From contig CAWEBB010000021.1 of NCBI GenBank assembly GCA_963807085.1, positions 1 to 64,000 on the forward strand: a stretch of DNA of 64,000 nucleotides, given 5' to 3'. The stretch comes from JACKII01 sp963807085. GTDB lineage: Bacteria; Pseudomonadota; Alphaproteobacteria; Bin95. Numbering within the stretch: the first letter of the stretch is position 1; every line of letters begins with the position of its first letter. This document shows positions 1-9,015 of the stretch, in pieces. The notes beneath the pieces were generated by a model. That model saw only the letters and a program-made list of their open reading frames with translations, was not told where the DNA came from and ran no database searches. The position numbers and the translations under genes are program-made.

Positions 1-177
1 CCGGCCATCGGTGAAACAGGCAGCAAAGCGCTCGACCAGATTAACCGCCCGGTCCGTCGCCCCCAGCAGCAACGCTCCGGCATCCGAACTGATCGCCCCG
101 CCACCGAAATCGGCGACCACGTCCCGACGAGCAAGGCGTGCAAATAGCATCGCTTCCCGGTTACACTCTGTCCGCAT
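1..177 (-). pseudogene. IS1380 transposase, N-terminal 59 codons (partial)
   Basis: The frame opens with ATG at 177 (MRTECNREAM...) and stays open to base 1, ending FAACFTDGR. The transposase body seen elsewhere in the window starts within about two codons of this point. It is listed as partial because the window edge cuts it; whether the rest is intact outside cannot be seen. It shows the true N-terminus of this IS family and was used to diagnose the truncation at 6811 and the 5-base deletion near 22220. Confidence 0.8.
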
Positions 178-269
178 TGGGGCTGCTCCTGAAGTCGGGT
201 CAAGTGTCTGTCTACAACATTTTCCCCGATCTTATGCCCCGATGCACCTATCCTCGTGAGAAATGCAGG
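1..269 (-). mobile_element. IS1380-family element, upstream end (cut by window edge)
   Basis: This is the promoter-proximal end of an IS1380-type element that runs off the left edge. Its outer end is the inverted repeat around 255-269 (GTGAGAAATGCAGG on the plus strand). The same end occurs at 22441-22455, and a near-identical one at 8189-8201 closes the opposite side of another copy, which fits a terminal inverted repeat. The next four bases are CTAG, also seen beside the copy ending at 8201. That could be a target duplication or a target preference. Confidence 0.8.
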
Positions 270-419
270 CTAGGCTCGCCGACCGTCTCTTTGACTACGA
301 TGATGTTGTAGATCCGTTACTGGCAGATTACTCAAACTCGTTTTATCGCGATACGGAGGCCCTGTGGCGGTGGAAATCCCGTTATTGGGAGCAAGTTGCA
401 TTAATGATCTATCTCTAAA
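270..419. other. AT-richer remnant between IS1380 and IS5
   Basis: About 150 bp of lower-GC sequence lie between two insertion elements. One plus-strand frame is open throughout (ARLADRLFDYDDVVDPLL..., ending at a TAA at 416-418) and reads like a coding C-terminus, but I do not recognise the family and no start is present. It may be original island DNA broken up by the ISs. Confidence 0.35.
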
Positions 420-1701
420 GGGCACTTCGATAAATACGGCTGCGTAGCCGCTTCTGGGCCGATGTTCAACCTCGTTCGCCGCTGAACGCCCCGATGGGCG
501 CCGTTTTGCGGCCTTCTTTGGTTGTTTTTGCCCGTTCAGCTGCGCTCCAGACGCACTTCTGCTGTCGCCACCCCGCTCACGTCGGCCCGCGGGCGGCGGC
601 GAGGCCGTTCAGGTGGACCACGCGGCGCATGTTGTAGGCAAGGTTCTTCAGGCCGATGCGCGCCTTGGCGCGGGCGATGCCGATGCTGCGCACCAGCGTG
701 CCACCCATGTCGTTGGTCTGCGCGCCGAACACGTGCTCGACCCGGGCGCGGACCTTCGAGCGGGTCTTGTTGCCCGGTTTCTCGCGCTTGCTGAGTGGGC
801 GGTTGCGATGGCCCTTGCGGTGGATGCGGCTCTTCAGGCCGCGGTCTTCCAGCTTCTCCTCAATCTCGGCCGACCGGTAGGCGCTGTCCGCCCAGACGTC
901 CGAGGCCGTGTTGTCGTCGTCCAGCACGTCGTCGATGACCTGGCTGTCGTGCGTCGCCGCGTCCGTCACCTTGTAGCGGCGGATCAGCTTGTGCCGCCGA
1001 TCGACGTTGACGTGATTCTTGTAGCCGTAGTGCGACTTGCCGTGCTTCTTGGTCCAGCGCGCGTCGGTGTCCTTCTGGCGCTTCTTCGCCGGCTTCTCGT
1101 CCCAGCCCTCGGGCGTCTCGCCCGCCTTGATCGCGGCATTCTCATCGCGGCCGTTGCGCTGCTTGGGCACCGGCACGATCGAGGCGTCGATCATCTGCCC
1201 GCCCATCGCCAGCCAGCCCTGGGCCTCCAGGTAGCCGTCGAATGCGCCGAACAGCTCATCGACAACGCCAGCCTGGACCAGCTGCTCGCGGTACTGCCAG
1301 ACCGTCGTCGCGTCCGGAACCGGGTCCTCAAGACCCAAGCCCAGGAAGCGCATGAACGACAGCCGGTCGCGCACCCGGTACTCGAACTGCTCGTCGGAGA
1401 GGTTGTAGAGCTCGCACAGCACGAGCGCCTTGAGCATCACGACCACATCCCACGGCTTGCGGCCAGCCTTGGATTTTCGGGCCTCCGGCGGCCGGCGCCA
1501 GACCGCTTCCAACTGCGGCCGGAAATACGCCCAGGGGATGGCGTTCAGCTTCACCAGCGGATCCGACTTCGCGTCCAGCCCGGCGTAGCGTTTCGAAACG
1601 TCGAAGAAGCCCATCTGGCCCATCAGCACCTCCCAGTCATCGCCCCTATATCGGCGATCCTACCGGGATCCGGCTGGATCGCGACATTTTTCGAGGTGCC
1701 C
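420..1701 (-). mobile_element. IS5-family element, copy 1 (1282 bp)
   Basis: A complete IS5-type element bounded by imperfect inverted repeats: GGGCACTTCGATAAAT at the left and, read inward from the right, GGGCACCTCGAAAAAT. It carries one transposase gene and stands in direct tandem with copy 2, with only four bases (TTTA) between them. Flanks are TAAA on the left and TTTA on the right, so no clean 4-bp duplication remains. Shared residues place it in a subgroup with the deleted copy at 8360-9094. Confidence 0.93.
577..1623 (-). CDS. IS5-family transposase, copy 1
   Basis: DDE transposase of about 348 aa for cut-and-paste movement of its IS. It has the IS5-type N-terminal domain (PWAYFRPQLEAVW), a catalytic core starting at MIDASIVPVPKQRN, the second acidic block VWADSAYRS and a basic C-terminus ending AARGPT. 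ATG 1623 is preferred over the GTG six bases upstream because a GGGAGG ribosome site sits five bases before it. Compared with copies 2 and 3 it lacks one codon (NAIPWAY against NAIVPWAY) and has R in FEYRVRD. The long opposite-strand frame over it is a shadow. Confidence 0.92.
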   Translation of the reverse strand: MGQMGFFDVSKRYAGLDAKSDPLVKLNAIPWAYFRPQLEAVWRRPPEARKSKAGRKPWDVVVMLKALVLCELYNLSDEQFEYRVRDRLSFMRFLGLGLEDPVPDATTVWQYREQLVQAGVVDELFGAFDGYLEAQGWLAMGGQMIDASIVPVPKQRNGRDENAAIKAGETPEGWDEKPAKKRQKDTDARWTKKHGKSHYGYKNHVNVDRRHKLIRRYKVTDAATHDSQVIDDVLDDDNTASDVWADSAYRSAEIEEKLEDRGLKSRIHRKGHRNRPLSKREKPGNKTRSKVRARVEHVFGAQTNDMGGTLVRSIGIARAKARIGLKNLAYNMRRVVHLNGLAAARGPT

Positions 1702-1705
1702 TTTA

Positions 1706-2990
1706 GGGCACTTCGATAAATACGGCTGCGTAGCCGCTTCTGGGCCGATGTTGAACCTCGTTCGCCGCTGAACGCCCCGATGGGCGCCGTTTTGCGGCCT
1801 TCTTTGGTTGTTTTTGCCCGTTCAGCTGCGCTCCAGACGCACTTCTGCTGTCGCCACCCCGCTCACGTCGGCCCGCGGGCGGCGGCGAGGCCGTTCAGGT
1901 GGACCACGCGGCGCATGTTGTAGGCAAGGTTCTTCAGGCCGATGCGCGCCTTGGCGCGGGCGATGCCGATGCTGCGCACCAGCGTGCCACCCATGTCGTT
2001 GGTCTGCGCGCCGAACACGTGCTCGACCCGGGCGCGGACCTTCGAGCGGGTCTTGTTGCCCTGTTTCTCGCGCTTGCTGAGTGGGCGGTTGCGATGGCCC
2101 TTGCGGTGGATGCGGCTCTTCAGGCCGCGGTCTTCCAGCTTCTCCTCAATCTCGGCCGACCGGTAGGCGCTGTCCGCCCAGACGTCCGAGGCCGTGTTGC
2201 CGTCGTCCAGCACGTCGTCGATGACCTGGCTGTCGTGCGTCGCCGCGTCCGTCACCTTGTAGCGGCGGATCAGCTTGTGTCGCCGATCGACGTTGACGTG
2301 ATTCTTGTAGCCGTAGTGCGACTTGCCGTGCTTCTTGGTCCAGCGCGCGTCGGTGTCCTTCTGGCGCTTCTTCGCCGGCTTCTCGTCCCAGCCCTCGGGC
2401 GTCTCGCCCGCCTTGATCGCGGCATTCTCATCGCGGCCGTTGCGCTGCTTGGGCACCGGCACGATCGAGGCGTCGATCATCTGCCCGCCCATCGCCAGCC
2501 AGCCCTGGGCCTCCAGGTAGCCGTCGAATGCGCCGAACAGCTCATCGACAACTCCAGCCTGGACCAGCTGCTCGCGGTACTGCCAGACCGTCGTCGCGTC
2601 CGGAACCGGATCCTCAAGACCCAAGCCCAGGAAGCGCATGAACGACAGCCGGTCGCGCACCTGGTACTCGAACTGCTCGTCGGAGAGGTTGTAGAGCTCG
2701 CACAGCACGAGCGCCTTGAGCATCACGACCACATCCCACGGCTTGCGGCCAGCCTTGGATTTTCGGGCCTCCGGCGGCCGGCGCCAGACCGCTTCCAACT
2801 GCGGCCGGAAATACGCCCAGGGGACGATGGCGTTCAGCTTCACCAGCGGATCCGACTTCGCGTCCAGCCCGGCGTAGCGTTTCGAAACGTCGAAGAAGCC
2901 CATCTGGCCCATCAGCACCTCCCAGTCATCGCCCCTATATCGGCGATCCTACCGGGATCCGGCTGGATCGCGACATTTTTCGAGGTGCCC
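1706..2990 (-). mobile_element. IS5-family element, copy 2 (1285 bp)
   Basis: A second full-length copy in the same orientation as copy 1 and four bases away, with the same terminal repeats. Left flank is TTTA and right flank ATAA, so there is no matching duplication. The same ATAA occurs immediately left of the deleted copy at 8360, which suggests recombination between copies. Its transposase is nearly identical to the copy inserted at 17617 rather than to its tandem neighbour. Confidence 0.93.
1863..2912 (-). CDS. IS5-family transposase, copy 2
   Basis: DDE transposase of about 349 aa, probably functional: full length, all blocks present, no frameshift. It differs from copy 1 by an extra Val (NAIVPWAY), Q in FEYQVRD, G in DDGNTASD and Q in KREKQGNK. 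It differs from copy 3 by Asp instead of Gly in VVDELFGAF. The start was chosen as for copy 1. Confidence 0.92.
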   Translation of the reverse strand: MGQMGFFDVSKRYAGLDAKSDPLVKLNAIVPWAYFRPQLEAVWRRPPEARKSKAGRKPWDVVVMLKALVLCELYNLSDEQFEYQVRDRLSFMRFLGLGLEDPVPDATTVWQYREQLVQAGVVDELFGAFDGYLEAQGWLAMGGQMIDASIVPVPKQRNGRDENAAIKAGETPEGWDEKPAKKRQKDTDARWTKKHGKSHYGYKNHVNVDRRHKLIRRYKVTDAATHDSQVIDDVLDDGNTASDVWADSAYRSAEIEEKLEDRGLKSRIHRKGHRNRPLSKREKQGNKTRSKVRARVEHVFGAQTNDMGGTLVRSIGIARAKARIGLKNLAYNMRRVVHLNGLAAARGPT

Positions 2991-3112
2991 ATAAAGGTAA
3001 GAATAAGGTAGCGTGTGAGCACCTTTCATGACTACGAATAATCGACGAAGTTGACTATGACAATTTTTTGCTTGGGTCAGGCAATCTGTTTTTCGGGAAG
3101 AGATGAGGAAAA

Positions 3113-3700
3113 ATGTCTAACCAGATCGAGCGCTACCGAAAATCCCGGAACCTGACCCGGCAAGCGCTTGCACAGGCGGCCGGCACGAATGCCCAGCAGA
3201 TCTACCGCCTGGAACGCGGCAAGATCGCCTTGAAAGCCCATTGGGCCCAACGCCTGGCCGCCGCCCTGAATGTGTCGGTGGAGGCGCTGCTGAATACGGC
3301 CGCCAATGGCGCCGCCGCACCATCGCCAAGCAACAGCGCCAACGGTCATAACGGCCCAGCCACACCGGCAGTTGATCTCGTATCTGTAGCGGAAACGGTA
3401 TTACCGCGGATTGAAACCGTCGACATGTTCACCGTCTCCGGCGACGCCCTGGCGGCGCAGGGCATTCTGGACGGCGACCATCTGATGGTAGAAGTCGGCG
3501 GGAAACCCGCGCGGGGCGACATTGTGGTCCTGGAAGTCTATACCAGCGCTCGCTGGCCGCAAAAGCTCGCGCGGGTATATGATCCCCCCTTCCTGCTGTC
3601 GTTCTCGCTCGATCCCGAAACCCGCAGGCCGATCCTGATCGACAGCGTGCACGTGAAAATCATCGGCGTGGTCCAGGGCGTCATGCGGCTGCGGTCTTAG
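3113..3700 (+). CDS. XRE-family repressor with degenerate S24-like C-terminal domain
   Basis: A 195-aa protein resembling prophage repressors. Residues 5-60 form an XRE helix-turn-helix (TRQALAQAAGTNAQQIYRLE). Residues 62-88 are an Ala/Pro/Asn/Ser linker. Residues 98-195 resemble the S24/LexA-type domain (VSGDALAAQGILDGDHLMV). The nucleophilic Ser of the usual GDSM motif is Ala112 here, while a candidate Lys is present (Lys151), so RecA-stimulated self-cleavage is unlikely if the alignment holds. A GAGGAAAA ribosome site precedes ATG 3113. An integrase remnant follows about 750 bp downstream, so a decayed prophage or ICE regulator is likely. Confidence 0.8.
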   Translation: MSNQIERYRKSRNLTRQALAQAAGTNAQQIYRLERGKIALKAHWAQRLAAALNVSVEALLNTAANGAAAPSPSNSANGHNGPATPAVDLVSVAETVLPRIETVDMFTVSGDALAAQGILDGDHLMVEVGGKPARGDIVVLEVYTSARWPQKLARVYDPPFLLSFSLDPETRRPILIDSVHVKIIGVVQGVMRLRS

Positions 3701-4449
3701 AGCATCGCCCGAACAAAAGCCCGAATGAGTTGGATCGCCCAGGGCGATCAATGCGGCGGGCTAAAATGCTCCACCTCTTCGATGTCGCGCAAACTCACCC
3801 GATCCATTTAGTGCCGGATCTGCGTTAGTGGCAGAGGCGGGCCGCTTCGAACACAGTCTCCGCCCAATGCGCCCCAAAGCCCAAAGCGCCCCAAGGAATG
3901 GAAGTGCGTTATCCAGTTGAACACCGTCGGCGGTGTATTCCCCGTTCCTGCGCACTCTGGCCAACAGCCAGCCAGCAACCCCCAGGCGGCGGCAAAGTTC
4001 GGACGGCCCGTACAGACGCCTTCCAGTATGGATATCGCCACGAAACTGGCGACCAACAGATCCCAACCGCTCTATTCATCATTTTCTCCTGACCCCCGAA
4101 TGTCCGCCGATCGAAAATATCATCAATAATCATTTTTGGTATTTGGATAGTCACATTATGATGATATAGCTGCTCCTGCTCATCAACTGGAGAACCATTA
4201 CGCCCGACCTGAAGGCGGCCCGCCCGGCCGATCTTCCCGCAGCCTGACCGGCCCTTGTCCCGCAACCGCCGCTGGAGCCAGGCCGCCGTGCGCGCCAGGA
4301 TCGATCGGCAATTGCCGGCGGGCGGCGCCGGCATCAACGAAACCGAAGACCATCGCCGCGCCGAACGCCAGCGTCGCCCGGCCGCCCGCTTGGCACGCTA
4401 ACACGCCTGGCGCAACATGCCGGCGCCACTAACGACCGGAGGAAACACC
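3701..4449. other. Decayed region between repressor and integrase remnant
   Basis: No gene is well supported here. On the minus strand about 3808-4070 reads as a hydrophobic open frame (DLLVASFVAISILEGV...), with a stop immediately upstream of its start region and an AGGAGA site in a neighbouring frame, so it may be a frameshifted small membrane protein. Around 4115-4170 the sequence is unusually AT-rich. On the plus strand about 4243-4401 is an open C-terminal-looking frame (NRRWSQAAVRARIDRQL...) just before the integrase start, unrecognised. Confidence 0.4.
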
Positions 4450-4723
4450 ATGGCCACCATCAAAATACCCTAAAAGGGCGACGGCTGGCACTGGGAGCCC
4501 GGCCCGGCGCTCCGTGCCGTTGGCTGGAAAGGTCGGGCATTGGGCCGCGACCAGCCAAGGGCCGAAGCACTCGCCCGCCAGCTGAACGCCGAAGCCACGG
4601 CTGGCGCCAACGCACCGCCCGCGGCCACCGGCGGGCGCATGTTGTCCATCCGCCAGCTGATCGCACTCTGGCAGGCCAGTCCGTACTATACGGGCGTGCG
4701 CATCCGCACCCGGCGGGATTATA
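4450..4723 (+). pseudogene. Phage-type site-specific integrase, N-terminal remnant
   Basis: ATG 4450 follows a GGAGG-type site, but codon 8 is TAA (MATIKIP-stop). The same frame then continues as a plausible tyrosine-recombinase N-terminus: KGDGWHWEPGPALRAVGWKG, an Ala-rich helix and LSIRQLIALWQAS with RTRRDY, resembling the Arm/SAM-like domain of phage integrases. It is cut at 4723 by IS630, and no catalytic domain (R-H-R-Y) is found nearby. The family assignment is from motif resemblance only. Confidence 0.6.
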
Positions 4724-5888
4724 CCGTCCGACCTATGAAATGACCTTTTTGACCCAAGGCTGGAGGCACAGGCTTTGAATTCGATGCGGTCGGTCCGCGA
4801 GGGCGTTCCAGGCATCGCAGCACGCCTTCACGATGTCTTCCGGGTCCGACCAGAGTTGGAGGGAGAGGAAGCGCTCCCGGAGGAACAGCCAGACCCGCTC
4901 GATGGGATTGCATTCGGGAGCGTAAGGTGGCTGGTGGAGCAGCGTCACATTATCGGGCACGGTTAAGGCAGCGGTGGTGTGCCACCCGGCGCCGTCGAGA
5001 ACCATGAGTGCATGCTCGTCCTCGCCCAGGGTTTTGGCGAAGTCTTCCAGGAAGCGATCCATCGCCTTGGTCGAGACCGTCGGCAGGATCAACGCAAAGG
5101 CCGCTCCGGTGGCGGGCTCGGCAGCGGCGAAGATATAGGTCCAGTCGAACCTTTGATCGCACAGCCCGGGCGGGCGCTGTCCTTTCAGCCACCAGCGATG
5201 ACAGAGGCGCCCCTTCTGGCCGACGCGCGCCTCGTCCTGAAAGAACAGGCGGACCCGCTTGGTCGGATGGGTCGCGGCGATTTCCTTCAGACTGTCGCGG
5301 AGCCCTTTTTTTGAAAGCGTTCCTGCGCCTGCCGATCGCCCTTCGGGTGGAAGGGCCGCGCCTTCTGTCGCGACAGCCCCATACGCCGCAGCAGCCGCGT
5401 CACGCTGTCGGGATGCATCGTCTTGGCGAACCGCCGGAAGATCCAAGCCGCCAGGGCTTCGCCCGTCCAGGGCACACGCCGTCCACCTCCGGCTGCGGGC
5501 CTTTGTAGACGGCATTGGCCAGAACCGCCTGCTCGCTTTCGGTCAACCGTTCCCGGCGATGGCCCTTCGGGCGGTCGAACAAGCCATCGACGCCCTCGGC
5601 GTTGTAGCGGATGACCGCATCGCGCAGGGCCTGGCGGTCCATCCCTGCCAGACGCGCCGCCTCGGCCCGGCTCATACCGTCCAACGCGTGAGCAATCGCA
5701 TAGGCACGCGCCGCCGCCCGACCGTTGCGACAGCGCCGCGCCCAACGCCGTAGCTCCCCGGCCGTCATGACATCCGTTATCTTGAGCTTTCCCGACATGC
5801 TCTCCCCCTCATCTGGTGGAGCATGACCGAATCACACACCCGCCCGCCTTGGGAAGCCCTTCGCAGAGTCAATTCATCAGTCGAGCGG
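4724..5888 (-). mobile_element. IS630-family element with both ends
   Basis: The two ends form an imperfect inverted repeat. The left is TATACCGTCCGACCTATGAA from 4720; the right, read inward, is TATACCGCTCGACTGATGAA from 5892. Each is flanked by TA, the dinucleotide IS630 elements duplicate. The element separates the integrase remnant from an IS256 remnant, so the original target and the lost sequence cannot be restored. Confidence 0.8.
4733..5798 (-). pseudogene. IS630-family transposase, frameshifted
   Basis: Three frames together make one IS630/Tc1-type transposase of about 350 aa. The N-terminal HTH part starts at ATG 5798 (MSGKLKITDVMTAGELRRWA). A middle piece contains WTGEALAAWIFRRFAKTMH. 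The catalytic C-terminus contains FFQDEARVGQKGR, LMVLDGAGWHTT and HQPPYAPECNPIERVW. The first break near 5483 looks like a one-base loss where CRWTGEAL would be expected. The second lies in a seven-A run near 5308. Two independent shifts argue for decay rather than programmed frameshifting. Confidence 0.8.
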
Positions 5889-6748
5889 TATAAATCCGGC
5901 GCAGATCGCCCGCCACGGACTTGCGGTCCTTCCAGGCGCAGAAGTTCAGGGAATGGCGCACCAGGTGCACGATGCAGGTCTGGACAGTAGCGTCGGGAAA
6001 AGCTGCCGTGATCGCCTCCGGGAAGCCCTTGAGCCCATCCACGACGGCGATCAGAATATCGGCCACGCCACGGTTTTTCAGTTGGCTCATCACCGAGAGC
6101 CAGAATTTGGCGCCCTCATTGTCGGCAATCCAGAGGCCCAGAACCTCGCGCACCCCGTCGCGTGAAACGCCCAGGGCCACGTAGACGGCCTTGTTCTTGA
6201 CCATGCGGCTGTCCGCATCGCGGATTTTGACCCGGAGCGCGTCGAAGATGACGATGGGATACATCCGCTCCAGCGCCCTGGATTGCCATTCGCGAACCTC
6301 GTCCAGCACGGCATCGGTGACACGGCTGATCAGGTCGGGCGAGACCTTCAAGCCGTAAAGCTCTTCCAGGTGCGCCCGGATATCCCGCACCGTCAGCCCA
6401 CGGGGCATAGAGGCCAATGATCTTGTCATCGATCCCATCGATCCGGGTCTGACCTTTCTTGACCAATTCGGGTTCGAAACTGCCATCCCGGTCCCGAGGC
6501 ACGGCAACTGGCATCTCGCCGTCCTGGCCCTTCAGCCGTTTGCCGGCGGTTCCATTGCGCCGGTTCGGCTGGCCCGGCGGTGCGTCCTTGCCTGCCTCAT
6601 AGCCCAAATGCGCCGTCAGCTCGGCCCCCAACATCCGCTCCATGAGCTTGATCTTCAGCTCTTTCATCAGCCCGGCATCGCCAAGCAAATCTTCAGGCCG
6701 CTCGCAGCCCTTCAGAAGTTCGTCCAGTACTTCGTTCGAAATCGTCAT
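5889..6748 (-). pseudogene. IS256-family transposase, truncated and frameshifted
   Basis: The start ATG 6748 follows AGAGGAGCAAGG. The first frame gives MTISNEVLDELLKG... to DDKIIGLYA; a shift near 6405 moves to a second frame (GLTVRDIRAHLEELYGLKVS) containing VIFDALRVKIRD, VYVALGVSRDG and VVDGLKGFPEAI, which are Mutator/IS256 transposase blocks. It ends at LRRIYTA by junction with IS630, losing the last catalytic region. Not functional. Confidence 0.85.
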
Positions 6749-6810
6749 CGTCCTTGCTCCTCTCAAGAAGCATGGAACAGATCACAGATACACAGAGGAT
6801 CGGACACTCT
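5889..6810 (-). mobile_element. IS256-family element, upstream part
   Basis: The upstream half of an IS256-type element. Its outer end, read inward on the minus strand, is AGAGTGTCCGATCC at 6810. It abuts an IS1380 fragment that starts exactly at 6811, so the IS256 appears to have inserted into that IS1380 copy. The downstream end is missing: the transposase is cut at its RIYTA block by the IS630 end near 5889. Confidence 0.8.
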
Positions 6811-8201
6811 CTGAGCGGGTGGTCCACGACGTGCGCACGCTGATAGGCCAGCGCGTGTTCGCCATCGCGCTCGGCTATGAGGATCTGGTCGATCACGACG
6901 ACCTGCGCCACGATCCGGTGCTCGGCCCCGTTCTCGGCCGACTGGAAGCGCGCCGGCCGGACTGCGCGCCGCTGGCGGGCAAGAGCACGCTGAACCGCCT
7001 GGAGCAAGCGCCGGTCTGCAACGACCGCTACCGCAAGATCGCCCACGATCCCAAGGCGATTGAGAATGTCTTCGTCGATCTGTTCCTGGACGCGCACACC
7101 AGGCCACCGGCACGCATCACGCTCGACCTGGACGCCACGGACGACCCGATCCACGGGCGCCAGGAGGGGCGCTTCTTTCACGGTTACTACGATTGCTACT
7201 GCTACCTGCCGCTTTATGTGTTCTGTGGCGAGCATCTGCTGGCGGCCAAGCTTCGGCGCGCCAATATCGACGCCAGCGCCGGTGCAGCCGACGAGATCGC
7301 CCGGATTGTCCGGCACATCCGCGAGCGTTGGCCTCGGGTGCGCATCCTGCTGCGCGGCGACAGCGGCTTTGCACGCGAAGGGCTCATGGCCTGGTGTGAG
7401 GCCAACCGGGTCGATTATCTTTTTGGTCTGGCGCGCAATTCCCGCCTGGTGGACCGGATCTACGTTGACCTGGCCTGGGCAGGGGAAGAGGCTGAGCGCA
7501 CCGGCAGGCCCGCCCGGCGCTTCGCCGACTTCCGCTGGACCACGCGGGACAGCTGGAGCCGGCGCCGTCGGGTGGTGGCCAAGGCCGAGTGGATGCCGGG
7601 TCGGGGCGAGAACGGCGCCAACCCGCGCTTTGTGGTCACCTCGCTTGCGTCGGGGGACCTGGACGCCCGGACGCTCTACGAGCGCGTTTACTGCGCCCGC
7701 GGCGACATGGAAAACCGGGCGACATGGAAAACCGGATCAAAGAATGCCAGCTCGACCTGTTTGCCGACCGCACCAGTGCGGCGACCATGGCCGCGAACCA
7801 GTTGCGGCTGTGGTTCGCCTCCATGGCCTATGTGCTGCTGTGTGCGTTACGGCGAAAGGGCCTGGCGCATACCCGGCTGGCGAAGGCCACCTGCGGCACG
7901 CTGCGTCTGAAACTGCTGAAAATCGGCGCACAGGTGACCGTCACCGTCCGTCGTATCCGTGTGGCGATGGCCTCTGCCTGTCCTTATGCCGACGAGTTCG
8001 CGCTCGCACACACACGGCTCTGCCGCTGAAGCACGCTCCGGCATCGCCTCCACCCGCCCATCAACAACATCGGACCCGACCTGATCCCGACCGCGCCCCA
8101 ACGGCGCAACGAACCCGCATGCCCAAGCCCCACGCATCCGTCATCCAACGGTCAGCCAGCCATCTCCCGATCAGACAGGCAACACTGGTGAGAAATGCGG
8201 G
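6811..8201 (+). mobile_element. IS1380-family element lacking its upstream end
   Basis: Body and downstream end of an IS1380-type element. The left boundary is an abrupt junction with IS256 at 6811. The right boundary is the inverted repeat GTGAGAAATGCGGG ending at 8201, followed by CTAG. It carries one transposase pseudogene. Confidence 0.82.
6813..8029 (+). pseudogene. IS1380-family transposase, 5' truncated with 17-bp duplication
   Basis: From ERVVHDVRTLIGQ onward this is an IS1380 DDE transposase: ITLDLDATDDPIHG (first Asp block), LRGDSGFAREGLMAWCEANR, and the C-terminal ENRIKECQLDLFADRTS. The first 60 or so codons are absent. At 7701-7734 a 17-bp segment (GGCGACATGGAAAACCG) occurs twice in tandem. 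Removing one copy restores a single frame to the stop at 8029, so the gene is doubly broken. Confidence 0.88.
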
Positions 8202-8359
8202 CTAGATATGATAAAGAAAGGGAGGCTAATAAGGACGCGCAAAGGAGAAAACAGCTTTCTCAAAAATTGCGTGCGAGATAGCTTATTGATATTAGAGAAC
8301 GCCTAACGATTTATTTGGGCAGGATCAAAATTTTCGTGATTATTCACTTATAGTCATAA
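8202..8359. other. AT-rich remnant between IS1380 and IS5
   Basis: About 160 bp of markedly AT-rich DNA. Its first 80 bases are open on the plus strand (ARYDKEREANKDAQRRKQ..., stop near 8280) and look like a coding C-terminus of unknown family. The last four bases, ATAA, match those directly after IS5 copy 2 (2991-2994), which also adjoin AT-rich sequence. Confidence 0.35.
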
Positions 8360-9015
8360 GGGCACTTCGATAAATACGGCTGCGTAGCCGCTTCGACGGC
8401 GACGTGATTCTTGTAGCCGTAGTGCGACTTGCCGTGCTTCTTGGTCCAGCGCGCGTCGGTGTCCTTCTGGCGCTTCTTCGCCGGCTTCTCGTCCCAGCCC
8501 TCGGGCGTCTCGCCCGCCTTGATCGCGGCATTCTCATCGCGGTCGTTGCGCTGCTTGGGCACCGGCACGATCGAGGCGTCGATCATCTGCCCGCCCATCG
8601 CCAGCCAGCCCTGGGCCTCCAGGTAGCCGTCGAATGCGCCGAACAGCTCATCGACAACGCCAGCCTGGACCAGCTGCTCGCGGTACTGCCAGACCGTCGT
8701 CGCGTCCGGAACCGGGTCCTCAAGACCCAAGCCCAGGAAGCGCATGAACGACAGCCGGTCGCGCACCCGGTACTCGAACTGCTCGTCGGAGAGGTTGTAG
8801 AGCTCGCACAGCACGAGCGCCTTGAGCATCACGACCACATCCCACGGCTTGCGGCCAGCCTTGGATTTTCGGGCCTCCGGCGGCCGGCGCCAGACCGCTT
8901 CCAACTGCGGCCGGAAATACGCCCAGGGGATGGCGTTCAGCTTCACCAGCGGATCCGACTTCGCGTCCAGCCCGGCGTAGCGTTTCGAAACGTCGAAGAA
9001 GCCCATCTGGCCCAT
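8344..9015 (-). pseudogene. IS5-family transposase, C-terminally deleted copy 4
   Basis: The N-terminal 212 or so residues match copy 1 (NAIPWAY, FEYRVRD), with D for G in QRNDRDEN. After HYGYKNHV the frame passes through the deletion joint and runs out of the element into flanking DNA, ending at 8344. The second acidic block (VWADSAYRS) and the basic C-terminus are missing, so it cannot be an active transposase. Confidence 0.88.

Noticed and set aside
613..1719. Long open frames (about 370 aa) on the strand opposite the IS5 transposases
   Set aside because: They recur identically over every IS copy, show His/Ala/Val-rich composition and mirror the real transposase frame; shadows of GC-rich coding DNA.
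5300..5315. Programmed frameshifting in the IS630 transposase at a seven-A run
   Set aside because: The needed shift is +1 (or -2), not the usual -1, and a second frameshift lies near 5483, so decay is more likely.
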